This document shows positions 35,567-45,670 of a stretch of 64,000 bases of DNA, in pieces; position 1 is the first letter of the stretch; every line of letters begins with the position of its first letter. The stretch is from NCBI GenBank assembly GCA_034387635.1, contig JAOANU010000001.1, forward strand, positions 1,364,001 to 1,428,000, written 5' to 3'. The DNA comes from Rhodosporidiobolus odoratus. Its lineage: Eukaryota; Basidiomycota; Microbotryomycetes; Sporidiobolales; Sporidiobolaceae. The notes beneath the pieces are model-generated. The model ran no database searches. It worked only from the letters and a program-made list of their open reading frames with translations, and was not told the DNA's origin. A program made the translations under genes and the position numbers.

Positions 35567-36085
35567 TCAAAGCCCTAACCTCCTCAGCTCGCCCACGATC
35601 TCCAGGTCCGTCCTGTTCAGCTCCCTACGCTGCATTACCCTGCGCTCGACATCCCAACTTTGCATCCTTGCCTCGACGACGTCCTTCGCGAGTAGGGTTT
35701 TTTCGACCAGCGGCGCGACGGTGATGAGATCGTCATCGTGGTCGGACTCATCGTCGTCGTCGAAGGCAAGGAAGGACGAGTGGAAGTACGGTGGAGGGGG
35801 AGTCGACGACCGTTTCGAAGAGGAGGCAGAAAAGGCGGGAGGGGAGGAGCGAGAGTACGTCAGCGCGGTAGGAAGGTCCCGGTTCGAGGTGGAGATCAAG
35901 GTAGGCGAGGAAATAACGAGGGCTGCTTTAGTACGCTTCGTCGGCCGGCTCGTAGATGTCGATTTGTGGGAGGAGGAGGAAGGGCGGAAAAGAGAGGCCA
36001 ACAAAGGGGTGTGGCTCGTGGCGGTTGAGGGGTGGGCGAGATGAAGAGAGCCAAGAGGCGATGCGGAGAAGGAGTTAGATGCCAT
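35567..36085 (-). CDS. Small Ser-rich PPxY-motif protein, copy B
   Basis: Single-exon frame of 172 residues, paralogous to the gene at 4105-4575. It begins MASNSFSASPLGSLHLAHPS, has SLFR and a Ser/Lys-rich stretch, then TPPPPYFHSS (PPxY, about residue 95), a strongly acidic run (FDDDDESDHDDD), and ends with the helix RRELNRTDLEIVGELRRLGL. The conserved N-terminal SPLGxLHLAHP, the central PPxY and the 20-residue C-terminal element line up with copy A in the same order, while the linkers differ. Both copies are intronless in an intron-rich neighbourhood. No membrane segment. A WW-domain-binding adaptor role is an inference from the motif only. Confidence 0.72.
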   Translation of the reverse strand: MASNSFSASPLGSLHLAHPSTATSHTPLLASLFRPSSSSHKSTSTSRPTKRTKAALVISSPTLISTSNRDLPTALTYSRSSPPAFSASSSKRSSTPPPPYFHSSFLAFDDDDESDHDDDLITVAPLVEKTLLAKDVVEARMQSWDVERRVMQRRELNRTDLEIVGELRRLGL

Positions 36086-36775
36086 GGTGTCTTCGGATGA
36101 ATGCTTGGAGGTGGTGGAAAGGCTCGGACGGGAAAAGGCTTGAGCTGAAGAAGCAGCTCAAGAAGAAGCATGTTCTCCGGATTTATCTGCCGTCCCGCTT
36201 CCATCCCGCTCACGTCCTGCTCCGTCGTTCCGATCAACACCTTCTCCAGGGGTCGAGGGGAAGAGAGTGGGAGGTGAAGGTGAGCGGTGGCCTCAGCGGC
36301 GAGGACAAAGAACAGAGGAAGAGGGGCTGAGCCCTCACCTCGGGTCCCCCGAGAGCACATCAAAGAGCAGGGACTTGGTCAGTACTGCCAGCTGTGCGCA
36401 ACAAGCAGCCACGCAGCAGGCGCGCCACCGCTGAACATCTTCTCCAAGTGCTGCCAATCTAGTCAGCGAAAGCTGCAAGGCGGAACTTGAAAAGTTGTAT
36501 GGCGAATGGGCATCGAGATCGCATGTAGTTGTCAAGGCGGGTGGAGCGCCCGAGCAAGCAGGAGTTATAATTGTGGCAACAAGGGACGAAGACGAGAAAA
36601 GGGAAGTGAGAAGGGGCAAGCTACTGCATCACTATTCCCCCTCCACAGCACCCTCCGCTGTTGTAGTTTACAGTTGTGCCTGAGGTGGCGCAGGAAGAGC
36701 AGAAACGGTCATGTGAGGGAGAAGGCGAGAAGGAGACAAAAGAAGAAAAAGAATCAGCATCTGAACGGCACCACG
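36086..36775. other. Intergenic, leader of PPxY gene B and 3' flank of SelK-like gene
   Basis: About 0.69 kb with no supported gene. Minus-strand pyrimidine richness next to 36086 suggests the 5' UTR of copy B. Confidence 0.4.
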
Positions 36776-37111
36776 TTATAGGGCGCCTAACGCACCTGTG
36801 CTGAGTCCGCCTAGTCTACCTTCACCTCCACCGCCGCCTCCTGGTCCCCTCCCGTCTGCTCCTCTGTTCTCCCTTCTCCGTCTCTCCCGCTCCCTCAACG
36901 ACGAAGAGGGCTTCATCTGGCGCGCAGCGTTGGGCTGTAGATCATTGGGTGAGCTTATCATGACTCAGGTGGGGGTATGAATAGGGCGCACGTTGAGCAA
37001 GGTCGAGAAGAACAGGCAAACAGCGAGCCAGAGGTAGTAGAAGAAGTGGACGAGGCGTTGGAGGGGCGGGGCAGACTGCTGGAGACGGCCGCTAGAGTCG
37101 ATGTAGGGCAT
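36776..37111 (-). CDS. SelK/SelG-family small ER membrane protein without selenocysteine
   Basis: Two exons give about 92 residues: MPYIDSSGRLQQSAPPLQRL, then one membrane helix (HFFYYLWLAVCLFFSTLLN). An intron of roughly 54 nt (GTGCGC...CTACAG) follows, then NAARQMKPSSSLRERERRR and a Gly-rich end (RGPGGGGGGEGRLGGL) finishing STGALGAL. This is the layout of SelK/SelG proteins: short luminal start, a single helix and a Gly/Arg-rich cytosolic tail, associated with ER-associated degradation and palmitoylation. There is no UGA and no Cys in the tail, so the redox residue of animal SelK is absent. Divergent from the Rho-type gene, 201 bp between starts. Confidence 0.72.
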
Positions 37112-37312
37112 AGCGGTGCACCTATGAATGACCTGGCAAGAGCAAGTGGGTGAAGCTGGATCTGACCCCCGCATTGCTTCGTTGATCGAGGGAGGAGAAG
37201 GGATTCTCCACCACCTGGCCTCGATCGCTCTGCTGCGCTACCAGTACTGTTCGAACCGATCTGGGACTGCGAGAACCATCGACCTAGCGAGCCCTTGCCG
37301 ACACCAGCGCCG

Positions 37313-38682
37313 ATGCCGCCCCTCTGCGGCCTTCCCATGCCCGCCGCCTTGAGCGGCTCAACCTCGAACGGAGACGCTCTGGGCCGAACATGGAGCAGAG
37401 GAGGCGCAGGGGGATCCAAGGACAGACCAGTAGGTCACATAGCCCTCCCGTCGTTTCTCGGAAACCGACTTGTTTCTTTTGTCCTTCGATCTCGTTTCTA
37501 GCTGAACCGCAAGGTGCGTTTCCCCAAGGCTCCTGCGTCACTTCTCTCGGAAGCTGATACCTCGTGCCGGTCAGATCGTTGTTGTCGGGGACGGTGCATG
37601 CGGAAAGACGAGCCTGTTGAACGTTTTCGCCTACGGCAATTTTCCGATGGTGCGTTCGACATGTCTCCCTCGACCCTTTCCGCCCGAGGGCTGCCTGAAC
37701 CTCGCCAGTGTGGCATAACGTATACTAACGTGGAAACGCTGCCCCCCCCTTTCTGTCTACGACAGGACTATGAGCCAACCGTTTTCGAGAATCACACTTC
37801 CGAGATCGGTTCACCCTTTCCCTCTCCTTCCCCGGCTTGCCAAATACTCATGCTCTGCTTTCGACGCGCTCAGTGACCGAGGATACGCGAGTCCAGCTGT
37901 CGCTCTGGGATACAGCAGGACAAGAAGATTTTGCTCGACTCCGATCGCTGTCGTACGCCGACACGAACGTCGTCTTGCTGTGCTACTCTGTGCGCGCCTC
38001 TCCCCTCGCAATCGCTTATTAATGAGTCTGATTGCGCCGATGCCACTCGCAGATTGAGCAACCCGTCTCGCTGGAGAATATTGAAGCCAAGGTAAGTCTG
38101 CAACCGATCACGGACTAACGAGGGTTTCTCGACAAACTGACGAGGTCACTGATGCTTCTTCCCTGTAGTGGGTCGACGAGATCCTTGAACACTGTCCGGG
38201 CGTCAAGCTCTGCCTTGTCGCACTCAAATGCGACTTGCGGGAAGACCATGCAACACGGGAAAAGCTGGCCCAGAATGGAGATGCCCCCGTCGAATACGAA
38301 CAGGTACGCTTTATTTCACTTTCGCCACTGTACTCCGACTGTACCCTGACTGACGCAACATCGGTCATTGGCAGGGACTGGCGGTTGCGAAGCGAATACG
38401 AGCAAGTCGGTATCTCGGTAAGGCTACAAGGCTTTTCTCTGTACGCAGCCACATTTGCTCACTTCGTCTTGTCTATACAGAGTGCTCCGCCAAACACAAT
38501 CGAGGCGTGCGAGAATGCTTCGAGGAGGCGAGGGTCCATTCTCGTCTTCATTGCTAAGCTCGCTGACCCGTCTTCCGTTACCACAGGCTGCCCGAGTTTC
38601 CGTGACGGCTCGGCGAGCAGGCGAGACTCGAGGGAGTGGGCCCCAGGACGAGCGGGACGGCGGAGGATGCGCGATCATGTGA
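37313..38682 (+). CDS. RHO3: Rho-family small GTPase, Rho3-like
   Basis: Membrane-anchored GTP switch controlling polarised secretion and actin. Exons give [28 protein letters not shown], then [15 protein letters not shown] (G1/P-loop), [10 protein letters not shown] (effector loop, G2 Thr), [20 protein letters not shown] (G3), [28 protein letters not shown] (G4) and [16 protein letters not shown] (G5). The product ends GGGCAIM, a CaaX prenylation box. The SLENIEAKW segment and N-terminal extension fit Rho3 better than Rho1 or Cdc42. Several introns, some ending in CTCAG; the join NHTSEI-VTEDTR needs one with a GTTCAC donor. The ATG at 37313 is the first of the extension. Family is certain, subtype likely. 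Confidence 0.92.
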
Positions 38683-39164
38683 AGGAGTCGGGGTGGAAGA
38701 AGGAGTTGCGAGATACCCATATTTTCTCGACCTAATCTAGTGATACCCACTCTTCGCGTTTCTTGCATTGTTATCCCTCAACTTCTCCTGACACGATAAC
38801 TAGTGCGACGCAAGGGAGGAAAAAGTGTTCGGTGTTATGTGAAAAGGGGGGAAAAGGCGAGGCCACCGTCTCGAGCGGTCACCTTGTTGTCTTCCCTCCC
38901 CGTCTCTCGCTCAATACTCGCTTATTTGTGTGACAGCAAGGCAATACTTGAGATCAGCACGTCTACGCACAACTACAGCCCTTGCTCTCACTCCTTCGCG
39001 ACGACGAGCTCGAGCGAAAGCCTCGATCAAGACGCGACCCGTCCTTCCCCTCTCCTTGGTGCGCTCAATCCCCCTCGCTAGATAAGTGAGTCTACTGAGA
39101 CACCTGCACATAGACTACAGAGTCTGCCACCTCAGTCAGCACCTGCCTCCGACGTTGTTGAAAC
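38683..39164 (+). promoter_or_regulatory. Upstream region of the acyltransferase gene
   Basis: No gene seen. The last 200 bp are a pyrimidine-rich leader. A GTGAGT donor near 39085 and CAG acceptors near 39134-39139 allow a 5' UTR intron, not certain. Confidence 0.4.
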
Positions 39165-41219
39165 ATGGCCTACCCTCCTCCTGTTCCCTCCGGACCTTAT
39201 GGCCAAGAACACGACGCTGGAATGGCCGCTCCCAGACCTTTCAGGCAGGGTGGATCCGCCAACTCTAGCTCGAACTCGATCGACGAACAGCCCAGCCAGA
39301 TGCCCTACGTAAACTACTCTTCCCAGCCGTCCCTTCCCCGTTACCCCTCTTCCACCCCCGGATCGGCTACATCGCTCGCCAACCCGTCTCCCCTCAACCC
39401 GGCAGCCACCCGCTCTTCCGCCGCTGGGTACAACCCGAACCCTCCAAACCAGCGTTACTCGAGCTACAACGGATACCAAGGCGTCGCCGGCGGGGCTCCC
39501 GGACAGGGTGCCCACCCGCTCTCGAACGCGATGTACATGGAGAGTAGCCCGACGCTCGCTGGTTCAGAAATCATGAGCCCGAACCCGGAAAAGGTGCAGG
39601 ACGAGAAGATGCGATTGGGAGCCGGTGACCAGCTTGGCGAGTACATTGCGCCGACAACTACCTCGTCCTCCACTTCCTCGCCGTATCGCCGGGGACCGAA
39701 GCCGACGGGCTTGAAGGCGCTTTACCGCTTCTGGAGCGGTGCCAACCTTGCCGACAGCGGCAAGGACGAGCGTCACGTCAAGCTGCCGAGGTTGGGTTAC
39801 CTCGATGGCCTCAAGTTCTTTGCGGCCTGGGTAGTGCTTAACGGCACCTACTTTGACGCTACCCTCTCCGACAACGACTACACTGCGATCCAGCGCGACA
39901 GTCCTCTCTACATTGTTCGGTGCGTTTCTCCGTTTTTCCCGTTCCTTCAGCTCCCTCGATTGACGCGTCTTGTCCTACAGCTCTACCGGTCTCGGCTGGA
40001 CTTTCCTCCTCCTCTTGATGGGCCGCTCCCTCGTTACTCCCCTCTGGGACGTTCCCTCCCCAAACGCCCCCGCCACCACCAATGGCAAGCCCAACACTGC
40101 TCTTATCTCCTGGGCTCGTCTCACTCGTGCCATGCTCGTCCGCCCCTTCCGCTTCATCCTTCCTATCATTGCGATCGTCGCACTCCAGTGGGGCCTCGCT
40201 GCCAACAATAACACGCACAACTGCAACAATGTTGGAATGGACGAGCCGTACTGGGGTCTCATCTCTCGCTTCGCGGGTTATGCCACGCTCGTGTTCAACT
40301 TGGTACGTCGATACCTTCTTTGTCCCCGTGAAAAACATGTGCTCATCCATCTTTTGCAGTTCACCATCTACGAGGCCGACACCGTCGCCGGTCAGACCTT
40401 CGCTGGTAACCTCTGGACGGCTCCCTGGTTCTTCCAGGCTTCCTACGCCGTCTACACCACCCACCTCATGCTCGGCAACCTCTCGAGCAACAGGTACTGG
40501 GTCTACGGCCTGATCGCCTTCTTCTCCTGGACGACCTACAACTACATGTTTGTGCGTGGCTCTTCTTTCTTCGCGTCCCCGACTTGGCGCTTATCCTGCT
40601 CGTGCTTTCGTAGATTGCCATCCTCGGCCTCGTCCTCGCCGACATGCATGCCCACGGTCACCTCCACAAGATCCGTACCAAGTGGCCGGCCTGGCAGCGC
40701 CTCTCCCTCCACGCCGCCCTCATCGCCATTGCCCTCGTCTTCCAGTGGGTCCCCGTCATCCGCGACAACGTCAACAAGGGTCTCGCCGTCATCAACGTGA
40801 CCGACCACGACGACCTCACCTTCTGCGACGCCATCTTTGCCTTCTGCTGGCTCTTTGCCATCGAGACCTCTGGCCTCGCGCAAAACATCCTCGGCAACGT
40901 CGTCATGCGTACCCTCGGCAAGCTCGCCCCGGGCATGGTCCTCCTCGCCCCGGCCATCACCTACACCATCGTGCCCGACATTGCCTTGAACATGCACAAC
41001 AACGGCTCGTCGGCTTCGTCCGTTCTCGGTACCTGCTGGGTCGCCATGTTTTTCATCGTCGTCGCCCTGTCGATCGCGTTCCACTTTGTCGTCGAGCTGC
41101 CGAGCAAGATGATTGGTGAGGTGATTGTCGAGTTGTTTGAGAACTGGAACGGTGAGGGGTTCTTTGGGACGGGCAAGGGCAAGCTCACCAAGCAACCCGG
41201 CGGTGCGGCTAAGAAGTAG
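39165..41219 (+). CDS. Acyltransferase-3-like multipass membrane protein
   Basis: The first ~200 residues are Pro/Ser/Asn/Tyr-rich and probably cytosolic (MAYPPPVPSGPYGQEHDAG onward). The membrane domain starts LGYLDGLKFFAAWVVLNGTY, in the way acyltransferase-3 proteins begin. After introns come LGWTFLLLLMGRSL, FRFILPIIAIVALQWGLA, TAPWFFQASYAVYTT, WVYGLIAFFSWTTYNYM, IAILGLVLADMHAHGH, SLHAALIAIALVFQWVPVI, GMVLLAPAITYTIVPDIAL and VAMFFIVVALSIAFHFVVEL, so about ten helices. The end is KQPGGAAKK. The family acylates sugars or lipids at membranes. Here the first helix lacks the His usually found there, so activity is uncertain. Introns are short; the long last exon begins near 40615. Confidence 0.82.
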
Positions 41220-41839
41220 ATTCCCCCTATCTTTCTCTCGTTCTCTACATAGACACTGTCTCGACGTCTCTCTCTCCGCCTTCTCCCCCCCAAGAACATT
41301 CGCCTCCCTACCTTGTGTTCACTTTCACCTTGTCGATGTTTTTTTCTTTCTCTCTTCTTCGGTCTGCCTTTCCTTTTCGCCCCCTTTCGCTACACGTTCC
41401 AATCCCGGTCCGCCACTTGTCTCACGTCGTCTCTCTCTTCTCACTTCTGGTTCCCCCCGCCTCCCCCCTTCTCTGCTCAGTATACCCTCTTTGCATTGTC
41501 AGCCTCCTGTTTTTTTCCTCTACGAGCCGCGCGGAGATGCTAGAGCGAGGCTGAGCCCGGTAGTCTGCGTCGGCTGGGGATGACGGAGTATGGGGCCGTG
41601 TGCCATTTGCCGAAAGAAGGAATATGTTCGGAGAGTGTCTCATGAAGGAGCCGGCGGGAAAATGAGGACGTCTGAGGAGAGGGTGAAGCGTTTACTCTGC
41701 TCTTCGCTGCTGCTAGGGTTGCTTCTGCGTGTAATCTCTATCTGAGACCCCACATCTAACTGCCACTGGCGTCCCCTCTCTCGCTCACTCTCAACATCAC
41801 CATTGCAACCCTTCGCCTCGAATCGTGTATCAGCCCACC
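41220..41839. other. Intergenic, very pyrimidine-rich 3' flank then transporter promoter
   Basis: From 41220 to about 41530 the plus strand is an extended C/T tract, probably the acyltransferase 3' UTR. The remainder is the promoter of the next gene. No gene seen. Confidence 0.45.
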
Positions 41840-43851
41840 ATGGCTTCTCACAAAGACGCTATCACCCTCCCGACCTACTCCGAGCACAACGACCCGCTGT
41901 CATCAAAGGGATTGCTCGATCAACGAGACGACCGCGACATCAACTTGCCTACCGCTCATGCTACTACCGCACAAAATACTCAGAGTTATACTAGTGCAGA
42001 GGGGGTCAAGAAGATTTGGCCAGGTGCGTGGGCCGCTTCAGATGGCAAGGCAGGATGATCGGTGGAAACTAGTCGTGTTTAGAGACGGACAGTCGGGAGG
42101 GGCAAACTGTGACATGGACAGCAGGACAAAGTATGAGACGGTGCGCGGATGTATTGCAGTGCTGAGCAGAGCGAAAGCGGAGCACGCTGCAGAAGGGCGA
42201 GGCGGAACTGACCTCATCTCGCCGTGCTCTCCCCGTCTGTCTTGGTCTTCCCCTCCCTTATAGGCTACATCATCGTCACCTGGATCTGCATCTCCGGCGC
42301 TCTCATCCTCCAGAACTCGTACATCCTCCGAACGCTCAAGTTCAACTACCCCATCTTCCTCACGACCTGGTCCGTCTTCTCCTGCTGCTGCCCCGCCCTG
42401 TTCCCCGTTCCCTCCTCGCTCGGCTTCAGCTCACCAAACCTGAGTGTGCTTGTCCAAGATAGTCTGACGAGGTCTTGTCTGCAGGCACTTGGTCTACGCG
42501 ACGATCGGCAGTCGACTCCTCCTCCGATACACCCACCTTCTCGACGATCTCCACAATGTCCCCATGTCCTGGGACCGCTGGATGAAGAACGTGCGTGGCA
42601 CTCGAGTCATATATAATAGGCGATCTGTATTGAACCTTCTCTCTCCAGATTGTCCCCATCGGCGCTCTCTTTTCCGGTTCGTACTGTCCGCGTGCCTGCC
42701 CATCCGGTTGCCTTGGCTGACCTTTGTTCGTTGACAGGCTCCTTGATCTGCAACAACTTCGCCTACCTCACCCTCTCGGTCTCGTTCCTGCAAATGATCA
42801 AGGCCTTCACCTCGGTGGCAGTGTTGGGTATGGCAGTCGCGTTCGGGCTCGAGAAGATGGAGCCGCGCAAGCTTGTCATTGTCCTTGCTATCTCTTCCGG
42901 AGGTGCGTCGTCTCTTTCTTCTCTCGCGGCGCGGGATGCATTGCTTAATTTCCCTTGTCTGGCTGCAGTCGCGCTGGCCTCTTACGGCGAAATCGCTTTC
43001 GAGTGGAGCGGTTTCATCTTCCAGGCTGTCGGCATCGCCTTTGAGGCTGCTCGTCTCGTCTCGATCCAGAAGCTCTTGACGGGCTTGAAGATGGGTCCTG
43101 TTAGTCTCATCCCCTTACTCTTCAGTCGGACGAACTACTGATCTTGTTTGCTCTCACAGCTCGTCTCCCTCTACTACGTACGCTCCTTCTTACCCATCTC
43201 TTAGGCCTATAGTTAGATGCTGACGGGTTTCTGTTTGCAGTTCGCCCCCGTCTGCGCCGGTCTCAACATGCTCCTCATCCCCTTCTTCGAGGGCTCTGCA
43301 CCCTTCTACGCCGTCGGCGAGCTTATCGGCTTCCCCTTCCTGATCGTCAACGCTACCACTGCCTTTGCGCTCAACGTTGCGGTCGTTTTCCTCAGTGCGT
43401 CACGTTCTTCCGTTCACTCTTTGAAGGCGGTCACTTGGCTTCTCGACTTCTCCCGTCGTTCGCTATTCCTCTGCTTCTGCTTACCTCACATCGACTTGCA
43501 GTCGGATGTGCCTCCTCCCTCGTCCTCACCCTCTCCGGTAAGTCCCCTCTGGTCTTCCCCAATTCTCCCCATCCGGTATCCTCACACTTCCTCCCTTCCC
43601 AGGCGTTATCAAAGACATCCTCCTCGTTGTTGGCTCTGTCGTCCTCATGGGTTCGACCGTCACTGGTACCCAGATGCTCGGGTACTCGATCGCTCTCTTT
43701 GGTCGTAAGTTCCGCTCCCTGTCGCACTCGTCTCTCTCCACCGCCATACGCATGAACTCATGCCCGACTATACGCAGTCTTCGTCTTCAAGCTTCCTAAG
43801 GAGAAGGTCGACCAGCATGTCATCAAGATCCGCTCGGCGCTCGGGAGGTAA
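41840..43851 (+). CDS. Triose-phosphate/nucleotide-sugar transporter-type protein (DMT superfamily)
   Basis: Start MASHKDAITLPTYSEHNDPL in good context (CCACC before ATG). A soluble N terminus is followed by about ten helices over many short exons: IIVTWICISGALILQNSYIL, YPIFLTTW, VPIGALFSGSLICNNFAYLT, SFLQMIKAFTSVAVLGMAVA, VIVLAISSG, ALASYGEIAFEWSGFIFQ, FEAARLVSIQKLLTG, GFPFLIVNATTAFALNVAVV, IGCASSLVLTLSGVIKDILL and VLMGSTVTGTQMLGYSIAL. The end VDQHVIKIRSALGR is at 43851. YLxLSVSFLQMIKAFTSV and the late LTLSGVIKD element are typical of fungal TPT-family proteins of the Golgi/ER. Substrate cannot be read from sequence. The first intron is long (about 240 nt), unusual for this window. Confidence 0.9.
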
Positions 43852-44278
43852 AATGTACTGCTTCGAAGGGAAGGGAACGATTCTCGCGCTGGACTGCAAG
43901 AACTGAGTTGGAAACGGCGGACGACGGAGTCGGTGGAAAAGGAACGGACTATACGTAGATTATTATCATTTTTCCTACCAGCTTGGCTTATCCTTACTTA
44001 GCCCTCTTTAGCTTTGACGAACCATTCGCATCGATTTCTTTCTGCTCTCTCTACATTATGGAATCTCATTTGTTTACCCAGGCTTACCATCCGTCGCCTC
44101 ATTCGCTGCACGAGGCCGTAAGTGCTGACATGTACCCGCTCCTTGCCATCGTGCACGACTTGCTCGTACAGTGGCAAGGAATGCGCGATTAGGAAGGTCA
44201 TCAATTCAATGAAACCCATGGTCACCGATTCTACCCCACTCCCTCCACGATACAGTGCACTCCTCCCGTCCTATCTAC
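43852..44278. other. Convergent intergenic stretch
   Basis: 3' flanks of the transporter (+) and the acidic orphan (-). AT-richer than average; no gene seen. Confidence 0.4.
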
Positions 44279-45334
44279 TCAATACCCGTACACCTCCTTG
44301 AGCAACTCTTCCCTCGTCAAGCCTTGTTGGTTCCGCGTATTTTGCTCCGTTTCCTCTTCTTCTTCGGCGTCTTGATCGGCGGGGATGTTGTGTGATGGGT
44401 AGGCGGTGTCGCGGGCGAAACAGAAGTCAGGGGTGGTGCCTACGCGACGGAAGCCATTGTACGCGCCCGTGAAACGGATGGTCAAGGGGGAAAGGCTTTC
44501 GTGAGGGAAATTACTCCGGCCAGGATTGACAGAAGAAAAAGGCTCACCTTGCGGAAGAAAGCTGCGCTAGCGTCATGCAGAGCGTTCATCTCGGCCTTGC
44601 GTTGAGCGGCGTGCGGGTCGTCAACGGGGCCAGAGAACTTCGACGGCGGCCATGGCACGGTCAACTCGCTGGTTAGAGGAACAGGTCTGACGAAGAGAAA
44701 ATCCAGCTCCTGCCAGAGGGTATCGGGTCAGCATGTGATAAGATGAGCCCACTCGCCCAAAGATGGCTGTTGTCCTGTACGAACAGCTGACATAGCGCCC
44801 AGCTTCCCACCCCCTGGCGCCGAGAAGAGCTTGAACGCAAAGACGCTGGCTTCATCTGTGAACAAAGAAAACCATGATGAGGAACGGCTTGTAATCAGCT
44901 AAACGAGGTCGTGACGCACTCGAGAACTCGTCCATGGTCATGAAGAACTCATCTTCGTCGCAATTGGTATCGCAGTAGAGCAGCTTGATCGTTCCGAGAA
45001 TGCGACCCCCGCTGTCAATTACCTCGACAATAAGACGCTGTAACCTTGGCGTCAGCGTAGCCTACGGAGTGGTGCGGAAGGTGCGCACTTTGAGCCAGTA
45101 GTCCTCCTCTTCTTCTTCGTCTTCCTCCTCTTCCTCTCTTCCGCATCCTTGTTTCCGCCAACATTCTCCCGATTGTCGTCGCCAGTCTTCGCTTTTTCGC
45201 TTTCGGATAGGCCAGGCGCAGGGTAAGCGTCGAAAGGTCAAGCTGAGACGGTACTGGAGGCATACTGAAGCTCTTGACCCAAGCGAAGCGGATCGACGGG
45301 TGCTGGAAGAGGAAGAAAGAAGAAAGGGAGGCAC
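44279..45334 (-). CDS. Unrecognised protein with acidic run and C2-like strand pattern
   Basis: Exons can be joined as KSEDWRRQSGECWRKQGCGR, a Glu-rich run, DYWLKRLIVEVIDSGGRILG, TIKLLYCDTNCDEDEFFMTM, DEASVFAFKLFSAPGGGKLG, then ELDFLFVRPVPLTSELTVPW, HAAQRKAEMNALHDASAAFF and, last, LTIRFTGAYNGFRRVGTTPD with an acidic stretch and the end LTREELLKEVYGY. I do not recognise it. The alternating strands and Asp/Glu cluster (CDTNCDEDE) in the middle are reminiscent of a calcium-binding C2-type fold, a weak guess. The 5' exon frame is uncertain because low-complexity sequence stays open in two frames. No membrane helix. Confidence 0.5.
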
Positions 45335-45670
45335 CGGCGGCGGCGGCAGGGAACCTGCTACCTACGGGCAGCACGCTAGTTGGGCCAGCAGGCTACCGTG
45401 TACGCTTCACCAGCAAGGGCCCAAAGCTGGTCGCGCTCTCAAGGGAAGACGACTCGGAGAAGGAAGAGAAGGGATGAAAAAAGCTCATTGCTACACGGTA
45501 CTAATCACTGCGAGATACAGCAGGAGGAAAGGGGGGTATGTACAACGAAGGGAAAATGTCATCGAAATGTAGGGGTAACAAGCGGAACGGGAATGTCAAG
45601 CGGAAATGCAAGCGAGTTTTTCTCTCCTTCGCCGTCAAACGTCTCCGACAGCGACTTCAGACACAGCAAC
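45335..45670. other. Intergenic, 3' flank of the SNF2 gene
   Basis: Short region between two minus-strand genes. No separate feature recognised. Confidence 0.35.

Noticed and set aside
36776..37111. Selenocysteine use in the SelK-like gene
   Set aside because: The tail has no in-frame TGA; the TGA seen in the unspliced first exon is within the intron.
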